From Mesorhizobium sp. CA8 (GTDB lineage Bacteria; Pseudomonadota; Alphaproteobacteria; Rhizobiales; Rhizobiaceae), in assembly GCF_020164955.1 (NCBI RefSeq), contig NZ_JAIUHG010000011.1, positions 62,001 through 126,000 of the forward strand: 64,000 bases of DNA, in the 5' to 3' direction. This document shows positions 25,975 to 34,930 of the stretch, piece by piece (the stretch's first letter is position 1; each line of letters opens with the position of its first letter). The notes beneath the pieces were generated by a model. That model saw only the letters and a program-made list of their open reading frames with translations, was not told the origin of the DNA and ran no database searches. The translations under genes and the position numbers were made by a program.

Positions 25975-27206
25975 ATGAGCCTTCTTTGCGAAACCCCTAG
26001 CCTGTCCCGCCGCGCGGTGCTGATGAGCGGCGGCGCGCTGTTTGCCTGGGCCCATCTGCCGCGCTTCGCGCGCGCTGCCGACAACCGCGACCCACGCCTG
26101 ATCGTCATCGTGCTGCGCGGCGCGCTGGACGGGTTGTCGACCGTCGGCCCGGTCGGCGATCCAGATTATGCCGGCCTGCACGGCGATATCGCGCTTTCGC
26201 TCTCGGGCGCCAACCCGGCATTGCCGCTCGACGGCTTGTTCGCCGTCAACCCGGCGATGCCAGTGTTTGCGCGCCTGTTCAAGGCGGGCCAGGCAGCGGT
26301 CGTGCATGCGGCGGCGACCGGCTATCGCGACCGCTCGCATTTCGACGGCCAGGACGTGCTGGAAAGCGGCCTGCCGGGCCCGGCAACGCCACGACCGGCT
26401 GGCTCAACCGGGCGTTGGCCAGCCTGCCGGCGGGCGAGCGCGTGGCGAAGCTCGGCGGACTGGCGGTCGGGCCTTCGACGCCGCTGGTGATCCGCGGTGG
26501 CGCCCCGGTGCTCGGTTGGGCGCCGCAGGCGCTGCCGACGCCCGGCGACGCCTTGGCCGAGCGCGTGCTCGACCTCTACAACCATCGCGATCCTGTGCTG
26601 GCGGCCGCACTTCAGAAAGGGCTCGACGCCGACCGCATGGCGCTGGGCGACCAACTCGACGGCAAGACGATGAAGGGCGGCCTCGGCAATGCTGCCGGCA
26701 TGCTGCAGTCGGCGCAAGGAGCGGCGCGGCTGATGGCGGCCGATGACGGGCCGCGCATCGCAGCGCTCGCCTTCGACGGCTGGGACACGCATGTCAACGA
26801 AGGCGGCGCCACCGGCCGGCTCGCCAATCTGCTCGGCGGCCTGGACGGCGCCTTCGAGGAGTTCGAGAAAGGGCTCGGCGAGCGTTGGCGCGACACGGCG
26901 GTCGTCGCCGTCACCGAGTTCGGCCGCACGGCGCGCATCAACGGCACCGTCGGCACCGATCACGGCACCGGTACGGTGGTGCTGCTCGCTGGCGGCGCGA
27001 TCATGGGCGGCCGCGTCATCGCCGACTGGCCGGGGCTTAAGCCGGCGCAGCTCTACGAAGGCCGCGACCTTGCACCGACCAGCGATGTGCGCGCGGTGCT
27101 GAAGGGGCTGCTTGCCGACCAATTCGGGCTGTCGCCGGCGGTGCTTGGCGACAAGGTGTTTCCGGAGTCGGCGGCGGTGGAGCCGATGCGGGATCTGGTG
27201 GCGTGA
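25975..27206 (+). pseudogene. DUF1501 family protein, frameshifted
   Basis: A DUF1501 (sulfatase-like) protein split by a frame change. The first part (25975 on) has a Tat signal (SRRAVLMSGGALFAWAHL), 'VIVLRGALDGLSTVGPVGD' and 'DRSHFDGQDVLESG'. The homologous reading then moves to another frame at about 26377-26384 and continues with GNATTGWLNRALASLPAGER through 'VTEFGRTARINGTVGTDHGT', where the family's active-site-like residues lie, to the stop at 27206. One missing base in GGGCCCGG would restore a ~410-residue protein. Either a true pseudogene or a sequencing error in a GC run. Confidence 0.8.
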
Positions 27207-27248
27207 GTCCGAGTTTGCCGGTCAGCGATAGGCTCCGCGCCAGTCAGT

Positions 27249-27428
27249 TCGTCATCCACGGGCGGAGCGGGAGCGAAGCGGACGCGGAGACCCGAGGATC
27301 CATTCCGTGACTTTGATCGTGGTGCTGCGGAGCAGAATTCTGAACCGTGGCAACGCCTGAACGTCACGGAATGGATCCTCGGGTCTGCGCTGCGTCGCTT
27401 CGCTCCTTGCTCCGCCCGTGGATGACGA
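27249..27428. repeat. Long palindromic element, GAATGGATCCTCGGGTCTGCG family (copy 1)
   Basis: Arms TCGTCATCCACGGGCGG and CCGCCCGTGGATGACGA enclose inner arms CCCGAGGATCCATTCCGTGA and TCACGGAATGGATCCTCGGG around a central GCAGAATTCTGA. The whole 180-base unit could fold as one long hairpin. It recurs, diverged, at 54282-54462. It sits between convergent genes; no gene lies in 27207-27548. Confidence 0.85.
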
Positions 27429-27548
27429 GGCTGAGGGGCCTCGGCCAATCACCAACGCTGGCGCGGAGGTTTCGAACCTGTGCGTGGGACCTTAGCCAAA
27501 CCGCCCGCGCGGTTGCCAGCGCGGGCATCGACGGCGATCCGAGAGCGA

Positions 27549-27800
27549 TCACCAGGTCCAATAGCCGGGGTGCCAGCGGTGATGCGCCCAGAAGCCGGGA
27601 TGCCAATGGCGCACGGGCCGGATAAACCGGCGGCCGTTGGGCACGCAATTGCCCCAGCGGTTCACGTGCCGGCCGGGACCGGTTTCGATGGGCAGCGGCG
27701 CAGCATCGGGCTTGGCCATCGGCATGGCCTGCGAGCCGACACTGGACAGCATCAACGTGCCGGCAGCCATGGCGAGAGGCAGAAAGTATTTTGCGAACAT
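27549..27800 (-). CDS. Small secreted Trp/His-rich protein
   Basis: An 83-residue precursor: Sec signal MFAKYFLPLAMAAGTLMLSS, then a mature part with 'GRHVNRWGNCVPNGRRF' and a Trp/His tail 'RHWHPGFWAHHRWHPGYWTW' (last residues). It resembles the protein encoded at 24090 and other small exported rhizobial proteins of unknown role. The ATG at 27800 has an ACGGAGA ribosome site; the longer frame to 27878 would hide the signal. Confidence 0.72.
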   Translation of the reverse strand: MFAKYFLPLAMAAGTLMLSSVGSQAMPMAKPDAAPLPIETGPGRHVNRWGNCVPNGRRFIRPVRHWHPGFWAHHRWHPGYWTW

Positions 27801-27885
27801 GCGTTGTCTCCGTAAATTTGTCCCTACCTCCGTGAAACGAAGGACAGGGCCGAATTCCGTCGGAGCGCGATGGATCACGTCTTCG

Positions 27886-29472
27886 TTAGCGGGCGGCGCC
27901 TTCGTTGAGCGTCGCCACCGTCTTCAGCGCGCCGTCCAGCATGTCGCCGTTCTCGTCCTTCAGCGCCGCCTCGCGCAGGCGGCGGATCCAGTCGGCGGCG
28001 TCTTCGCGGCCTTTGAGCATGGGGAGCGCCGAGAGCACGCGGTCGAATTTCGACTGGGCGCGGGCATAGGTGTCGCTATAGCCCTTGATCAGGCGGCGGC
28101 AGTTCAAGATTTCGACTCCGAGCGCATAGTCTTCACGTGCCTTGCCTAGCGCCAGATCGTACCAGCGCTCCAGATGCTCGACCTCGACCCTGTGGCGCAG
28201 CAGGCGGCGGCGCCAGCGGCGCAGGCCGCCGATGAACCACAGCATAGCGAAGCCGGTGAGACTGTCGGTGCGGATGTGGCGGCCGCGATTAATGCGGCGG
28301 TCGAGGAAGGCGGCGAGCTTTGGGCGGTTCTCGATGTAGCTGCCGAGCCCCGCCGGCAGCGTGCCGCAGAACTCCTCGATGCGCGGATGGAAATATTCGG
28401 TGACCTGCAGGACCGAACCTTCCTTGACGCCGACCTCCTTGCGCACCCGCTTGTCTCGGGTCGAGCGTGTCTTCAAATCCGCGACGCGGATCATGTCGTC
28501 ATAGCACATGGCGTTGGCGAGATGCTTTGCCGCGGCGATCGACAGCGCGTAGCCACGCTCCGCATTGTCCAGCGCGATGGCCGTATCCAGGCGATCGAGA
28601 TATTCGCCGCCATAGGCGATGTCCTGGTAGTCGACAACCTTCTTCAGGCCGCGCTCGGCCATATCGCGCGACGGTTCCGGGAGCGACGCGACGCGGGCGG
28701 CAAGCTCCTGCCAGCCTTTCAGCAAGGTTTCCGGTCCGCTGACCCTCCCCGTTGGCCTGGGCTGGGCAACGGCGGGTTCCGCCGCCGCCTTTTCCCCGGC
28801 CGGCGCTGCCGCGACCCCGCGCGCGCGGTCGTAAGCCGCGCCAAAGGCGGCGAGGCTTGGCCCGACGCCACGGCCGCCGGCGCCGATCGCCTGCTCGTAG
28901 CTTTCGCGCGTGAAGGGCAGCGCGTCCGAGCCGGCCAGCGCGCCGAGCAGGCTGGCCGAGATCATAGTGCCGTTGTCGGCGGCAATCTTTTCCATGTCGA
29001 AGGCGATGAAGCGCCTGGCCGCCGCTTGTGCCGTCGCGTGCACCTTTTCCGACGAGGCGCGGCCGTCGCCTGGCTCGATCTTTTCCGAGACGGCGGCGAT
29101 GCGGTGCGAGGACGTGATCAGCGTCGTGCGCTCAGGCGTGACGAAACCGCGGATGATGGCGCGGCCAGCCTCCATCAGTTCGGCGGCGATCAATATGTCG
29201 ACGTCACCCTGCGAGGGCGACAGCGCGAAAACCGGCAGCCGGCCGGTGTCGCGGGCCATCTCGATATAATAGATCGTGGCGCCGGTGCGCTGCGCGACGC
29301 CGGCCACGGAGGTCGATTGCGCGATATAGCCGTTGCGCTCGGCAACGTCCGTGATCCAGTCGGCAAGCACGCCGCCGCCCTGGCCGCCGACTGCGAGCAC
29401 GGCGAGTTTTATCACCCGCTCGTCGTCAGAGGCGCCCGGTTTCGGGCGCAGGGGAGAAGCCTGGTCAAGCAT
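27886..29472 (-). CDS. iorB: Indolepyruvate-type oxidoreductase, beta subunit (long form)
   Basis: A 528-residue gamma/beta-type subunit of a 2-oxoacid:ferredoxin oxidoreductase. The first ~200 residues hold the 2-oxoacid oxidoreductase gamma domain (LAVLAVGGQGGGVLADWI, 'QSTSVAGVAQRTGATIYYIE'). The remaining ~300 residues (DUF6537-like) are Arg-rich and helical and absent from the short archaeal IorB. Its start overlaps the iorA stop by 8 bases, as expected for partners in one complex that oxidises arylpyruvates to aryl-acetyl-CoA. Confidence 0.88.
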   Translation of the reverse strand: MLDQASPLRPKPGASDDERVIKLAVLAVGGQGGGVLADWITDVAERNGYIAQSTSVAGVAQRTGATIYYIEMARDTGRLPVFALSPSQGDVDILIAAELMEAGRAIIRGFVTPERTTLITSSHRIAAVSEKIEPGDGRASSEKVHATAQAAARRFIAFDMEKIAADNGTMISASLLGALAGSDALPFTRESYEQAIGAGGRGVGPSLAAFGAAYDRARGVAAAPAGEKAAAEPAVAQPRPTGRVSGPETLLKGWQELAARVASLPEPSRDMAERGLKKVVDYQDIAYGGEYLDRLDTAIALDNAERGYALSIAAAKHLANAMCYDDMIRVADLKTRSTRDKRVRKEVGVKEGSVLQVTEYFHPRIEEFCGTLPAGLGSYIENRPKLAAFLDRRINRGRHIRTDSLTGFAMLWFIGGLRRWRRRLLRHRVEVEHLERWYDLALGKAREDYALGVEILNCRRLIKGYSDTYARAQSKFDRVLSALPMLKGREDAADWIRRLREAALKDENGDMLDGALKTVATLNEGAAR

Positions 29473-31618
29473 CGGCGAACATCAAGCGGCGGCTTTCACG
29501 GCGGCGCTGCAACAGGCCGATCACGGCCCGCCGCGCGCTTTCCAGGAAACGATCCCAGCGGCCGGGATTGTGGACGACATCGGCGCGGTAGAAGGACGGG
29601 CAGAGCACGGCCGCATCCGCCACCTCGCCACAATTGCCGCAGCCGACGCAATTCTGGTCGATCGCGGCGACCGGATCGTCGCGGAGCGGATCATCGAGCG
29701 ACTTCACCGACAGCGACGGACAGCCGGAGAGCCGCATGCAGGCGTGGTCGCCCGTGCAGATGTCCTCGTCGACGCCGAATTTCGGTTTCACCACGCGTTC
29801 GCCGCCCTTGATCGCCTTGTCGACCAGCGGCTTCTCGCGGCGCTGGCGGTTGAGCATGCATTCGGACGAGGCGACGATGACCTTCGGCCCCTTCTCCTCA
29901 GTGGTCAGCGCGTCGCGCAGCGCGGCTCGCACCTTGCCGACATCGTAGGTGCGATCAATGTGGCGCAGCCATTTGACGCCCATGCCCTTCACCGCTTCGT
30001 CGATCGGATGCCTGGTCGACTTGGTGCGGTTCGAGGCGCGCGAGGACAGGATGTCCTGGCCGCCGGTGGCGGCCGAGTAGAAATTGTCGACGATGACAAT
30101 GACGCTGTCATTCTTGTTGAAGACGGCGTTGCCGATCGAGGAGGTCAGGCCGTTGTGCCAGAAGCCGCCATCGCCGACGAAGGAGATCGAGCGGCGTTTG
30201 GCGTCGGGCGAATTGAAGGCGGAGGCCGAGGCCGGCCCCAGCCCATAGCCCATGGTGGTGGCGCCGAGCTCGAAGGGCGGCATGATCGAGAACAGATGGC
30301 AGCCGATATCGGAGGCGATGTGGTGCTTGCCGAGTTCCTGCTCGACCAGCTTGGTCGCGGCGAAGATCGGCCGCTCGGGACAGCCGATGCAGAAGCCCGG
30401 CGGACGGCCGGGAACGACATTGATGAGATCGGCGGTGTCGACCCCTTCGCCCAGCTTGTTCGGCGCGCGGACTTCGCCCGGCAGCAGATGCGGAGCGTTG
30501 GCGCGCAGGAAGGAGCCGATGCCGTCGAGCATGACCTGCCCGGTATATTCGCCGGCCATCGGCAGATGCTCCTTGCCGACCAGCCTGGTGCCGCGGCCCG
30601 CCTTGTGCAGCATCGCGGCGAAGGCCTGCTCGATATAATTGGGCTGGCCTTCCTCGACGACCAGCACCGCCTGCTTGCCCTCGCAAAAGGCGAGGAACTC
30701 GTCGTCGACCAGCGGGTAGACGGCGTTCAGCACGTAAAGCGGCACGTCGGTGTCGCCATAGGTGTCGGCAAGGCCGAGCCGCTGCAGCGCGCGGATGACG
30801 GAATTATACATGCCGCCCTGCATGACGATGCCGACCGAGCCGTGATCCGGCCCGAACATCTCGTTGATCTTGCGGCTCTTGATGAAATCGACCGCGGCTG
30901 GCCAGCGCTTGGCGACCTTCTCCTTCTCATGCAGGAAGGAAGCGGGCGGCAGCACGATGCGGCCGGTGTCGCGGCGCGGCGCGGACAGCGCATCGGCGAC
31001 AGACATTGGCGGGCGCTTGTTGTCCTTGGCGATGAAGTGGCCGTGGACGTGGCAGCAGCGGATACGCACCTGCAGCATCACCGGCGTGTTGGATACCTCC
31101 GACAGCTCGAAGCCGTCCTCGACCGCCTTGACGATCGACGGCAGGTTCGGGCGCGGGTCGAGCAGCCAGACCTGGCTCTTCATGGCGAAGGCGTGGCTGC
31201 GCTCCTGCATGATGGAGGAGCCCTCGCCATAGTCCTCGCCGACGATGATCAGCGCGCCGCCGGTGACGCCGCCGGACGCCAGGTTGGCCAGCGCATCGGA
31301 AGCGACGTTGGTGCCGACCGTCGACTTGAAGGTGGCGGCACCGCGGATCGGATAATGCACGGAGGCGGCGAGCATGGCGGTGGCTGTCGCTTCCGAGGCG
31401 CTTGCCTCGAAATGCACGCCTAGCTCGCCCAGGATATCCTGCGCGTCGGCCAGCACGTCCATCAGATGGCTGATCGGCGCGCCCTGATAGCCGCCGACAT
31501 AGCCGACGCCGCATTGCAAGAGCGCCTTGGTGATGGCGAGGATGCCCTCGCCGGCGAATTCTTCGCCGGCGCCAAGCCTCAGCTTTTCGACTTCCTTGGC
31601 AAAAGACCGTTCGGCCAT
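29465..31618 (-). CDS. iorA: Indolepyruvate-type oxidoreductase, alpha subunit
   Basis: A 717-residue TPP-dependent subunit. Pyrimidine-binding domain at the N-terminus ('VGYVGGYQGAPISHLMDVLA'), TPP motif GDGGFWHNGL...VDN in the third quarter, and two C-terminal Fe-S clusters with unusual spacing: C-x5-C-x5-CP (CTGDHACMRLSGCP) and C-x2-C-x2-C-x9-CP. The enzyme oxidises arylpyruvate (from Trp, Phe or Tyr) with CoA and ferredoxin. ATG at 31618 has AAGGAGG; 8 extra residues from 31642 are unlikely. Part of a four-gene minus-strand operon. Confidence 0.9.
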   Translation of the reverse strand: MAERSFAKEVEKLRLGAGEEFAGEGILAITKALLQCGVGYVGGYQGAPISHLMDVLADAQDILGELGVHFEASASEATATAMLAASVHYPIRGAATFKSTVGTNVASDALANLASGGVTGGALIIVGEDYGEGSSIMQERSHAFAMKSQVWLLDPRPNLPSIVKAVEDGFELSEVSNTPVMLQVRIRCCHVHGHFIAKDNKRPPMSVADALSAPRRDTGRIVLPPASFLHEKEKVAKRWPAAVDFIKSRKINEMFGPDHGSVGIVMQGGMYNSVIRALQRLGLADTYGDTDVPLYVLNAVYPLVDDEFLAFCEGKQAVLVVEEGQPNYIEQAFAAMLHKAGRGTRLVGKEHLPMAGEYTGQVMLDGIGSFLRANAPHLLPGEVRAPNKLGEGVDTADLINVVPGRPPGFCIGCPERPIFAATKLVEQELGKHHIASDIGCHLFSIMPPFELGATTMGYGLGPASASAFNSPDAKRRSISFVGDGGFWHNGLTSSIGNAVFNKNDSVIVIVDNFYSAATGGQDILSSRASNRTKSTRHPIDEAVKGMGVKWLRHIDRTYDVGKVRAALRDALTTEEKGPKVIVASSECMLNRQRREKPLVDKAIKGGERVVKPKFGVDEDICTGDHACMRLSGCPSLSVKSLDDPLRDDPVAAIDQNCVGCGNCGEVADAAVLCPSFYRADVVHNPGRWDRFLESARRAVIGLLQRRRESRRLMFADA

Positions 31619-31662
31619 CTCTGCCTCCTTCCGTTGCCGCAAATCAGGCGGCGCGTATCAAC

Positions 31663-32145
31663 TCAGATGTCGTGCTTGCGGATGTTCTTCAGCATCTTCT
31701 GCAGGATCGCGATCAGCGCGGCATATTCGGCATCGTCGACACCGTCGAACATCGCCTCGAACGCATCATGCATGGCCGGCCAGGCGCGGGTGAACAGCGC
31801 GCGGCCCTCATCGGTCAGGAATACATGGCGGATGCGGCTGTCGGTGACGCCTTGCTCGCGCCGCACCAGGCCCTGCCCTTCCAGCGTGTCGAGCGTGCGG
31901 CTCAAGGTCGACTGTTCGATCACCGTGTAGACCGAGAGGTCGTTGACGGTGACGCCGTCGGTGACCGACAGCACGGCGAGCGTCCGCACCTGCTGAATGG
32001 TCAGGCCCTGCTTGCGGAAGTCGTCACGTAAAGTAGCGTTGTAGCGGCCCATGATGCGGTTCATCAGATAGGGCGCGAATTGCTGCAGGCCGATCTGGCC
32101 GAGGGTGGAGATGCGCTGGCGCTTTTCCGGAAGCTTCTGTTCCAT
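31663..32145 (-). CDS. MarR-family transcriptional regulator
   Basis: A 160-residue MarR protein with the winged helix-turn-helix 'LSVYTVIEQSTLSRTLDTLE' and wing 'LVRREQGVTDSRIRHVFLT'. The start (MEQKLPEKRQRISTLGQIGL) overlaps the stop of the upstream FAD protein gene by one base (TGATG). Being inside the operon with iorA and iorB, it probably senses an aromatic acid or CoA ester and controls these genes. The long upstream frame to 32274 is a shadow of the FAD gene. Confidence 0.9.
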   Translation of the reverse strand: MEQKLPEKRQRISTLGQIGLQQFAPYLMNRIMGRYNATLRDDFRKQGLTIQQVRTLAVLSVTDGVTVNDLSVYTVIEQSTLSRTLDTLEGQGLVRREQGVTDSRIRHVFLTDEGRALFTRAWPAMHDAFEAMFDGVDDAEYAALIAILQKMLKNIRKHDI

Positions 32146-33716
32146 CACAGCCTCCCCGCCAGAAGGAACCCGGAGCCGCCGCCGAGGCCGGCGCCTGGGT
32201 GCGTGGAAGCGCCGATATGATAGAGGCCTTTGATGCCGGTCTCGTGGTTGCGGCTCGCCTTGAACGGCCGCCACAGGAAGGACTGGTCGATGGTCGACGA
32301 GCCGCCATAGGGATCGCCGCCGACAAAGTTGATGTTCATCGCTTCGAGGTCCGCCGGCGAATAGGCGCGGCGCGCGATCACGCTCTCGCGGAAACCGTCG
32401 ATGTGGTTGGCGAGGATCGCCTCGACGCGGTCGGCATAGGCTTCGCGCAGCGCTTCGGTCCAGCCGCCGTCGGCGGGCGCTTCGAGCTTGCCGGCGGCAT
32501 CACCCCTGACGTGGCGCGGCGCCTCCGGAAGCTGAAGCCAGAGGATCGCCCTGCCCTCGGGGCAGCGCGATGGGTCGAGCGCATGCGGCTGGCCGACGCA
32601 GATGGTCGGCACTTCGGGCAGCAGGCCGCGCACCGCCTCGTTGCAGGCCTTCGACACGCCATCCAAACCCGGCGTCAGATGCAGCAGCGCCACCTTGTCC
32701 AGGCCCTCGCCGCGCCAGGCCGGCGGCTTGTCCAGCGCGTAATGGATCTGGAAATTGCCCTTGCCATAGCGATAAATGCGCGTCGCTTCGACGTCACGCT
32801 TTGGAGCCGCGTCGCCGAGCAGGCGGCCATAGAGCTGCGTTGGCGTGACCGAGCAGATGACGCTCTTTTCGGCGTTCAACGTCTCGCCGGAAGCGAGCCG
32901 CACGCCGGAGACGCGGCCACCGCTCTGGATGATCGAGGCGACGTCGGCGTTGACGCGTATCTCGCCGCCGCGCTCCTTGATCAGCGCCTCGAAAGCGGCG
33001 AGCAGGTTTTTCGCGCCGCCCTTGACGATCGGCGCGCCGGCCGCCTCCAGCGCGAAGGCGATGACCTTGGCGATCTGGCCGGAGAAGGCGTCTTCCGGTC
33101 CAAGCCCGGCATGCAGCACCCAGGGCGCCCAGAGCGCACGGATAAGGTCGGAAGTGTAGGTCGTTTCCAGCCAGCCGCGCGCGGGCACCAGCGCCTCGCC
33201 CATGAACGCGGCAAGGTTGCGCGGGCCTCGCCGCCAGGCCTCGCCGGCGATGAGCTTGGTCGTCGGATAGGACCACAGTGCGCCGCCGAGCAGGCCGAAC
33301 AGCAGCCCGGCATTGCGCTCGATACCGCTGACATCGCCGCCATGGCGGTCGCCGTCGCCGGAGGCGATCCGGTTCAGCGTCCCGATGTTGGCGGCACGGT
33401 CGGTGGTGAGCACGGCATGGCTGCCGTCGGGCGTGAGCACGCCTGTCGGGGTGGCGGTGTGGCAGAACTCCAGTCCATGCCGCGCAAGGTCCTTGCCGAG
33501 CGCGGCGAACGCCGGCGAGGTGATGAACAGCACGAAGGTCGTGGCCATCACGTCATGGACGAAGCCCGGCGCCGTGATCTCCTCGCTGCGCACGCAGCCG
33601 CCGATACGGTCGTTGCGCTCGAGCACGAGCACCTTGGCGCCCTTGGCGCCAAGCATCGCCGCGCAGACCAGGGCGTTGATGCCGCTGCCGACGATGATGT
33701 GGTCGGGGGCGGTCAT
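32145..33716 (-). CDS. Phytoene-desaturase-like FAD oxidoreductase
   Basis: A 523-residue NAD(P)/FAD amine-oxidase-type protein (CrtI/PYROXD2-like). FAD site at the N-terminus IIVGSGINALVCAAMLGAKG with 'VLVLERNDRIGGCVRSEEI', and the C-terminal FAD motif GLYHIGASTHPGAGLGGGSG. It is not in a carotenoid cluster: it starts an operon with a MarR gene and iorAB. A likely job is oxidation of an amine or saturated ring in the same pathway, but substrate is unknown. A paralogue is encoded at 34931-36505. Confidence 0.87.
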   Translation of the reverse strand: MTAPDHIIVGSGINALVCAAMLGAKGAKVLVLERNDRIGGCVRSEEITAPGFVHDVMATTFVLFITSPAFAALGKDLARHGLEFCHTATPTGVLTPDGSHAVLTTDRAANIGTLNRIASGDGDRHGGDVSGIERNAGLLFGLLGGALWSYPTTKLIAGEAWRRGPRNLAAFMGEALVPARGWLETTYTSDLIRALWAPWVLHAGLGPEDAFSGQIAKVIAFALEAAGAPIVKGGAKNLLAAFEALIKERGGEIRVNADVASIIQSGGRVSGVRLASGETLNAEKSVICSVTPTQLYGRLLGDAAPKRDVEATRIYRYGKGNFQIHYALDKPPAWRGEGLDKVALLHLTPGLDGVSKACNEAVRGLLPEVPTICVGQPHALDPSRCPEGRAILWLQLPEAPRHVRGDAAGKLEAPADGGWTEALREAYADRVEAILANHIDGFRESVIARRAYSPADLEAMNINFVGGDPYGGSSTIDQSFLWRPFKASRNHETGIKGLYHIGASTHPGAGLGGGSGFLLAGRL

Positions 33717-33766
33717 TGGGCGCCCCCGGATGACGGGAGGCCAATCAGGCTAAGCCGAGTTCCTTC

Positions 33767-33926
33767 GCGCCCCCCTCTGTCCTGCCGGACATCTCCCCCT
33801 CTAGGGGGGAGATTGGCAGTTTTGACGCCCCACATCGTCCTGCGACGTGCGAAATTGGCGAAAGCGGAGGTGACATCCAATCTCCCCCCTAGAGGGGGAG
33901 ATGTCCGGCAGGACAGAGGGGGGCGC
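33767..33926. repeat. Large extragenic palindrome, CCCCCTCTGTCCTGCCGG family (copy B)
   Basis: Left arm GCGCCCCCCTCTGTCCTGCC... and its exact complement on the right, with inner TCTCCCCCTCTAGGGGGGAG steps and a ~60-base spacer. Same family as 17292-17453 and 47028-47188. It occupies most of the 301-base gap between the FAD gene and the cyclase gene. A half element of the GAGCATGATC family follows at 33983. Confidence 0.85.
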
Positions 33927-34017
33927 CGTAGAGTGCTGACGCTACAGAACGGCCGCCTTGACTGCATCACTCCATTGCCCTCGAGCATGATCTTCTCCCG
34001 AAGACCGCCACCTCGCC

Positions 34018-34809
34018 TTACTTGCCCGGCACCAGCGCCAATGCGCGGATCGGGCTGCCGGTACCGTGCTCGATCTTGAGCGGGGCGGCGATCAGGATCG
34101 CGCCCTTCGGCGGCAGCTGGTCGAGGTTGCAGAGGCTCGCCAGGCCATAACGGTTGGCCTTGTGCATCAGCGTGTGCGCCGGGAATGGCGGCTCCATGCC
34201 GCCGGCCTTGCCGGCATCGGTGCCGATCGTCTCCGAGCCCCAGCCCTTGATGTCCTTGGCTATCAGGAACTGGATGGCCTCCGCCGTCGGGCCGGGCGTA
34301 TGCGGGCCGGTCTCATTGGCGTTGAGGAACTCGGCTTCCGAGCCGTTGCGCTTGTACCAGTCGGTGCGCATCACCACCCACTCGCCGGGATTGATGGCGC
34401 CGTGCTTGGCTTCCCAGGCCTTGATGTGATCGACGGTGAGCAGGAAGTCGTGGTCCGCGGCCGCCTCTTTCGAACAGTCGATGACGTTGACCGGGCCGAT
34501 GAAATTCTGTGCCGGAATGGTGTCGGTGGCGCCGTCCGGATAATCCTTGCCGGTGATCCAGTGCTGCGGCGCGTCGAAATGCGTGCCCGAATGCTCGCCG
34601 AGTTTCAGCCAGTTCCAGGCCCACCACGGACCGTTCTTGTCATATTTGGAGATCGCGTGGATCTCGACCTTCGGCGTGTCGACGGCGAGTTCCGGCGGCA
34701 GCTTGATCAGGGGCGTGTTCGGCCCGAGCGGCGCCGTCAGGTCGACCACCTTGATTGCTCCCGAAAGCAGCTGGCTGGCGACCTCGCCGAGGAGTTTCTG
34801 CGTGTCCAT
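34018..34809 (-). CDS. Cyclase family protein (kynurenine-formamidase-like fold)
   Basis: A 263-residue member of PF04199. The metal-binding motif is HSGTHFDAPQHW (about 74-85), with 'VNVIDCS', 'GEWVVMRTDWYKR' and a second His/Glu set near 'WGSETIGTDAGKAGGMEPPF'. Relatives hydrolyse N-formylkynurenine or cyclic amides, or make cyclised products. The nearby kynureninase-like and 2-aminobenzoyl-CoA-type genes make a tryptophan-derived substrate attractive, but this protein is longer than bacterial KynB (~210), so it is called only to family. Transcribed away from the FAD gene at 34931. Confidence 0.85.
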   Translation of the reverse strand: MDTQKLLGEVASQLLSGAIKVVDLTAPLGPNTPLIKLPPELAVDTPKVEIHAISKYDKNGPWWAWNWLKLGEHSGTHFDAPQHWITGKDYPDGATDTIPAQNFIGPVNVIDCSKEAAADHDFLLTVDHIKAWEAKHGAINPGEWVVMRTDWYKRNGSEAEFLNANETGPHTPGPTAEAIQFLIAKDIKGWGSETIGTDAGKAGGMEPPFPAHTLMHKANRYGLASLCNLDQLPPKGAILIAAPLKIEHGTGSPIRALALVPGK

Positions 34810-34930
34810 GGTCTTTCGTTCCCTCTTGTATCGTGATCATCAAGGCTCGTTGCGGCCCTTAATATACCTACTAGACGAAAACATATGCATCTGCAATTAT
34901 CTTTAAGCATAAAGCATTTTGGGGCGGGGC
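34810..34930. promoter_or_regulatory. AT-rich divergent promoter region
   Basis: The 121 bases between the divergent cyclase and FAD-oxidoreductase genes are clearly richer in A/T than the surroundings (AATATACCTACTAGACGAAA; AATTATCTTTAAGCATAAAG). They should carry both promoters and any MarR-type operator. No strong dyad was found. Confidence 0.5.

Noticed and set aside
28174..29811. 545-codon plus-strand frame opposite iorB and iorA
   Set aside because: Antisense shadow in high-GC DNA: Arg/Ala/Gly-rich composition without any domain, while the other strand encodes recognisable enzyme motifs.
29333..31423. 696-codon plus-strand frame opposite iorA
   Set aside because: Same reason; the opposite strand has the TPP and Fe-S motifs and a ribosome site, this frame has neither.
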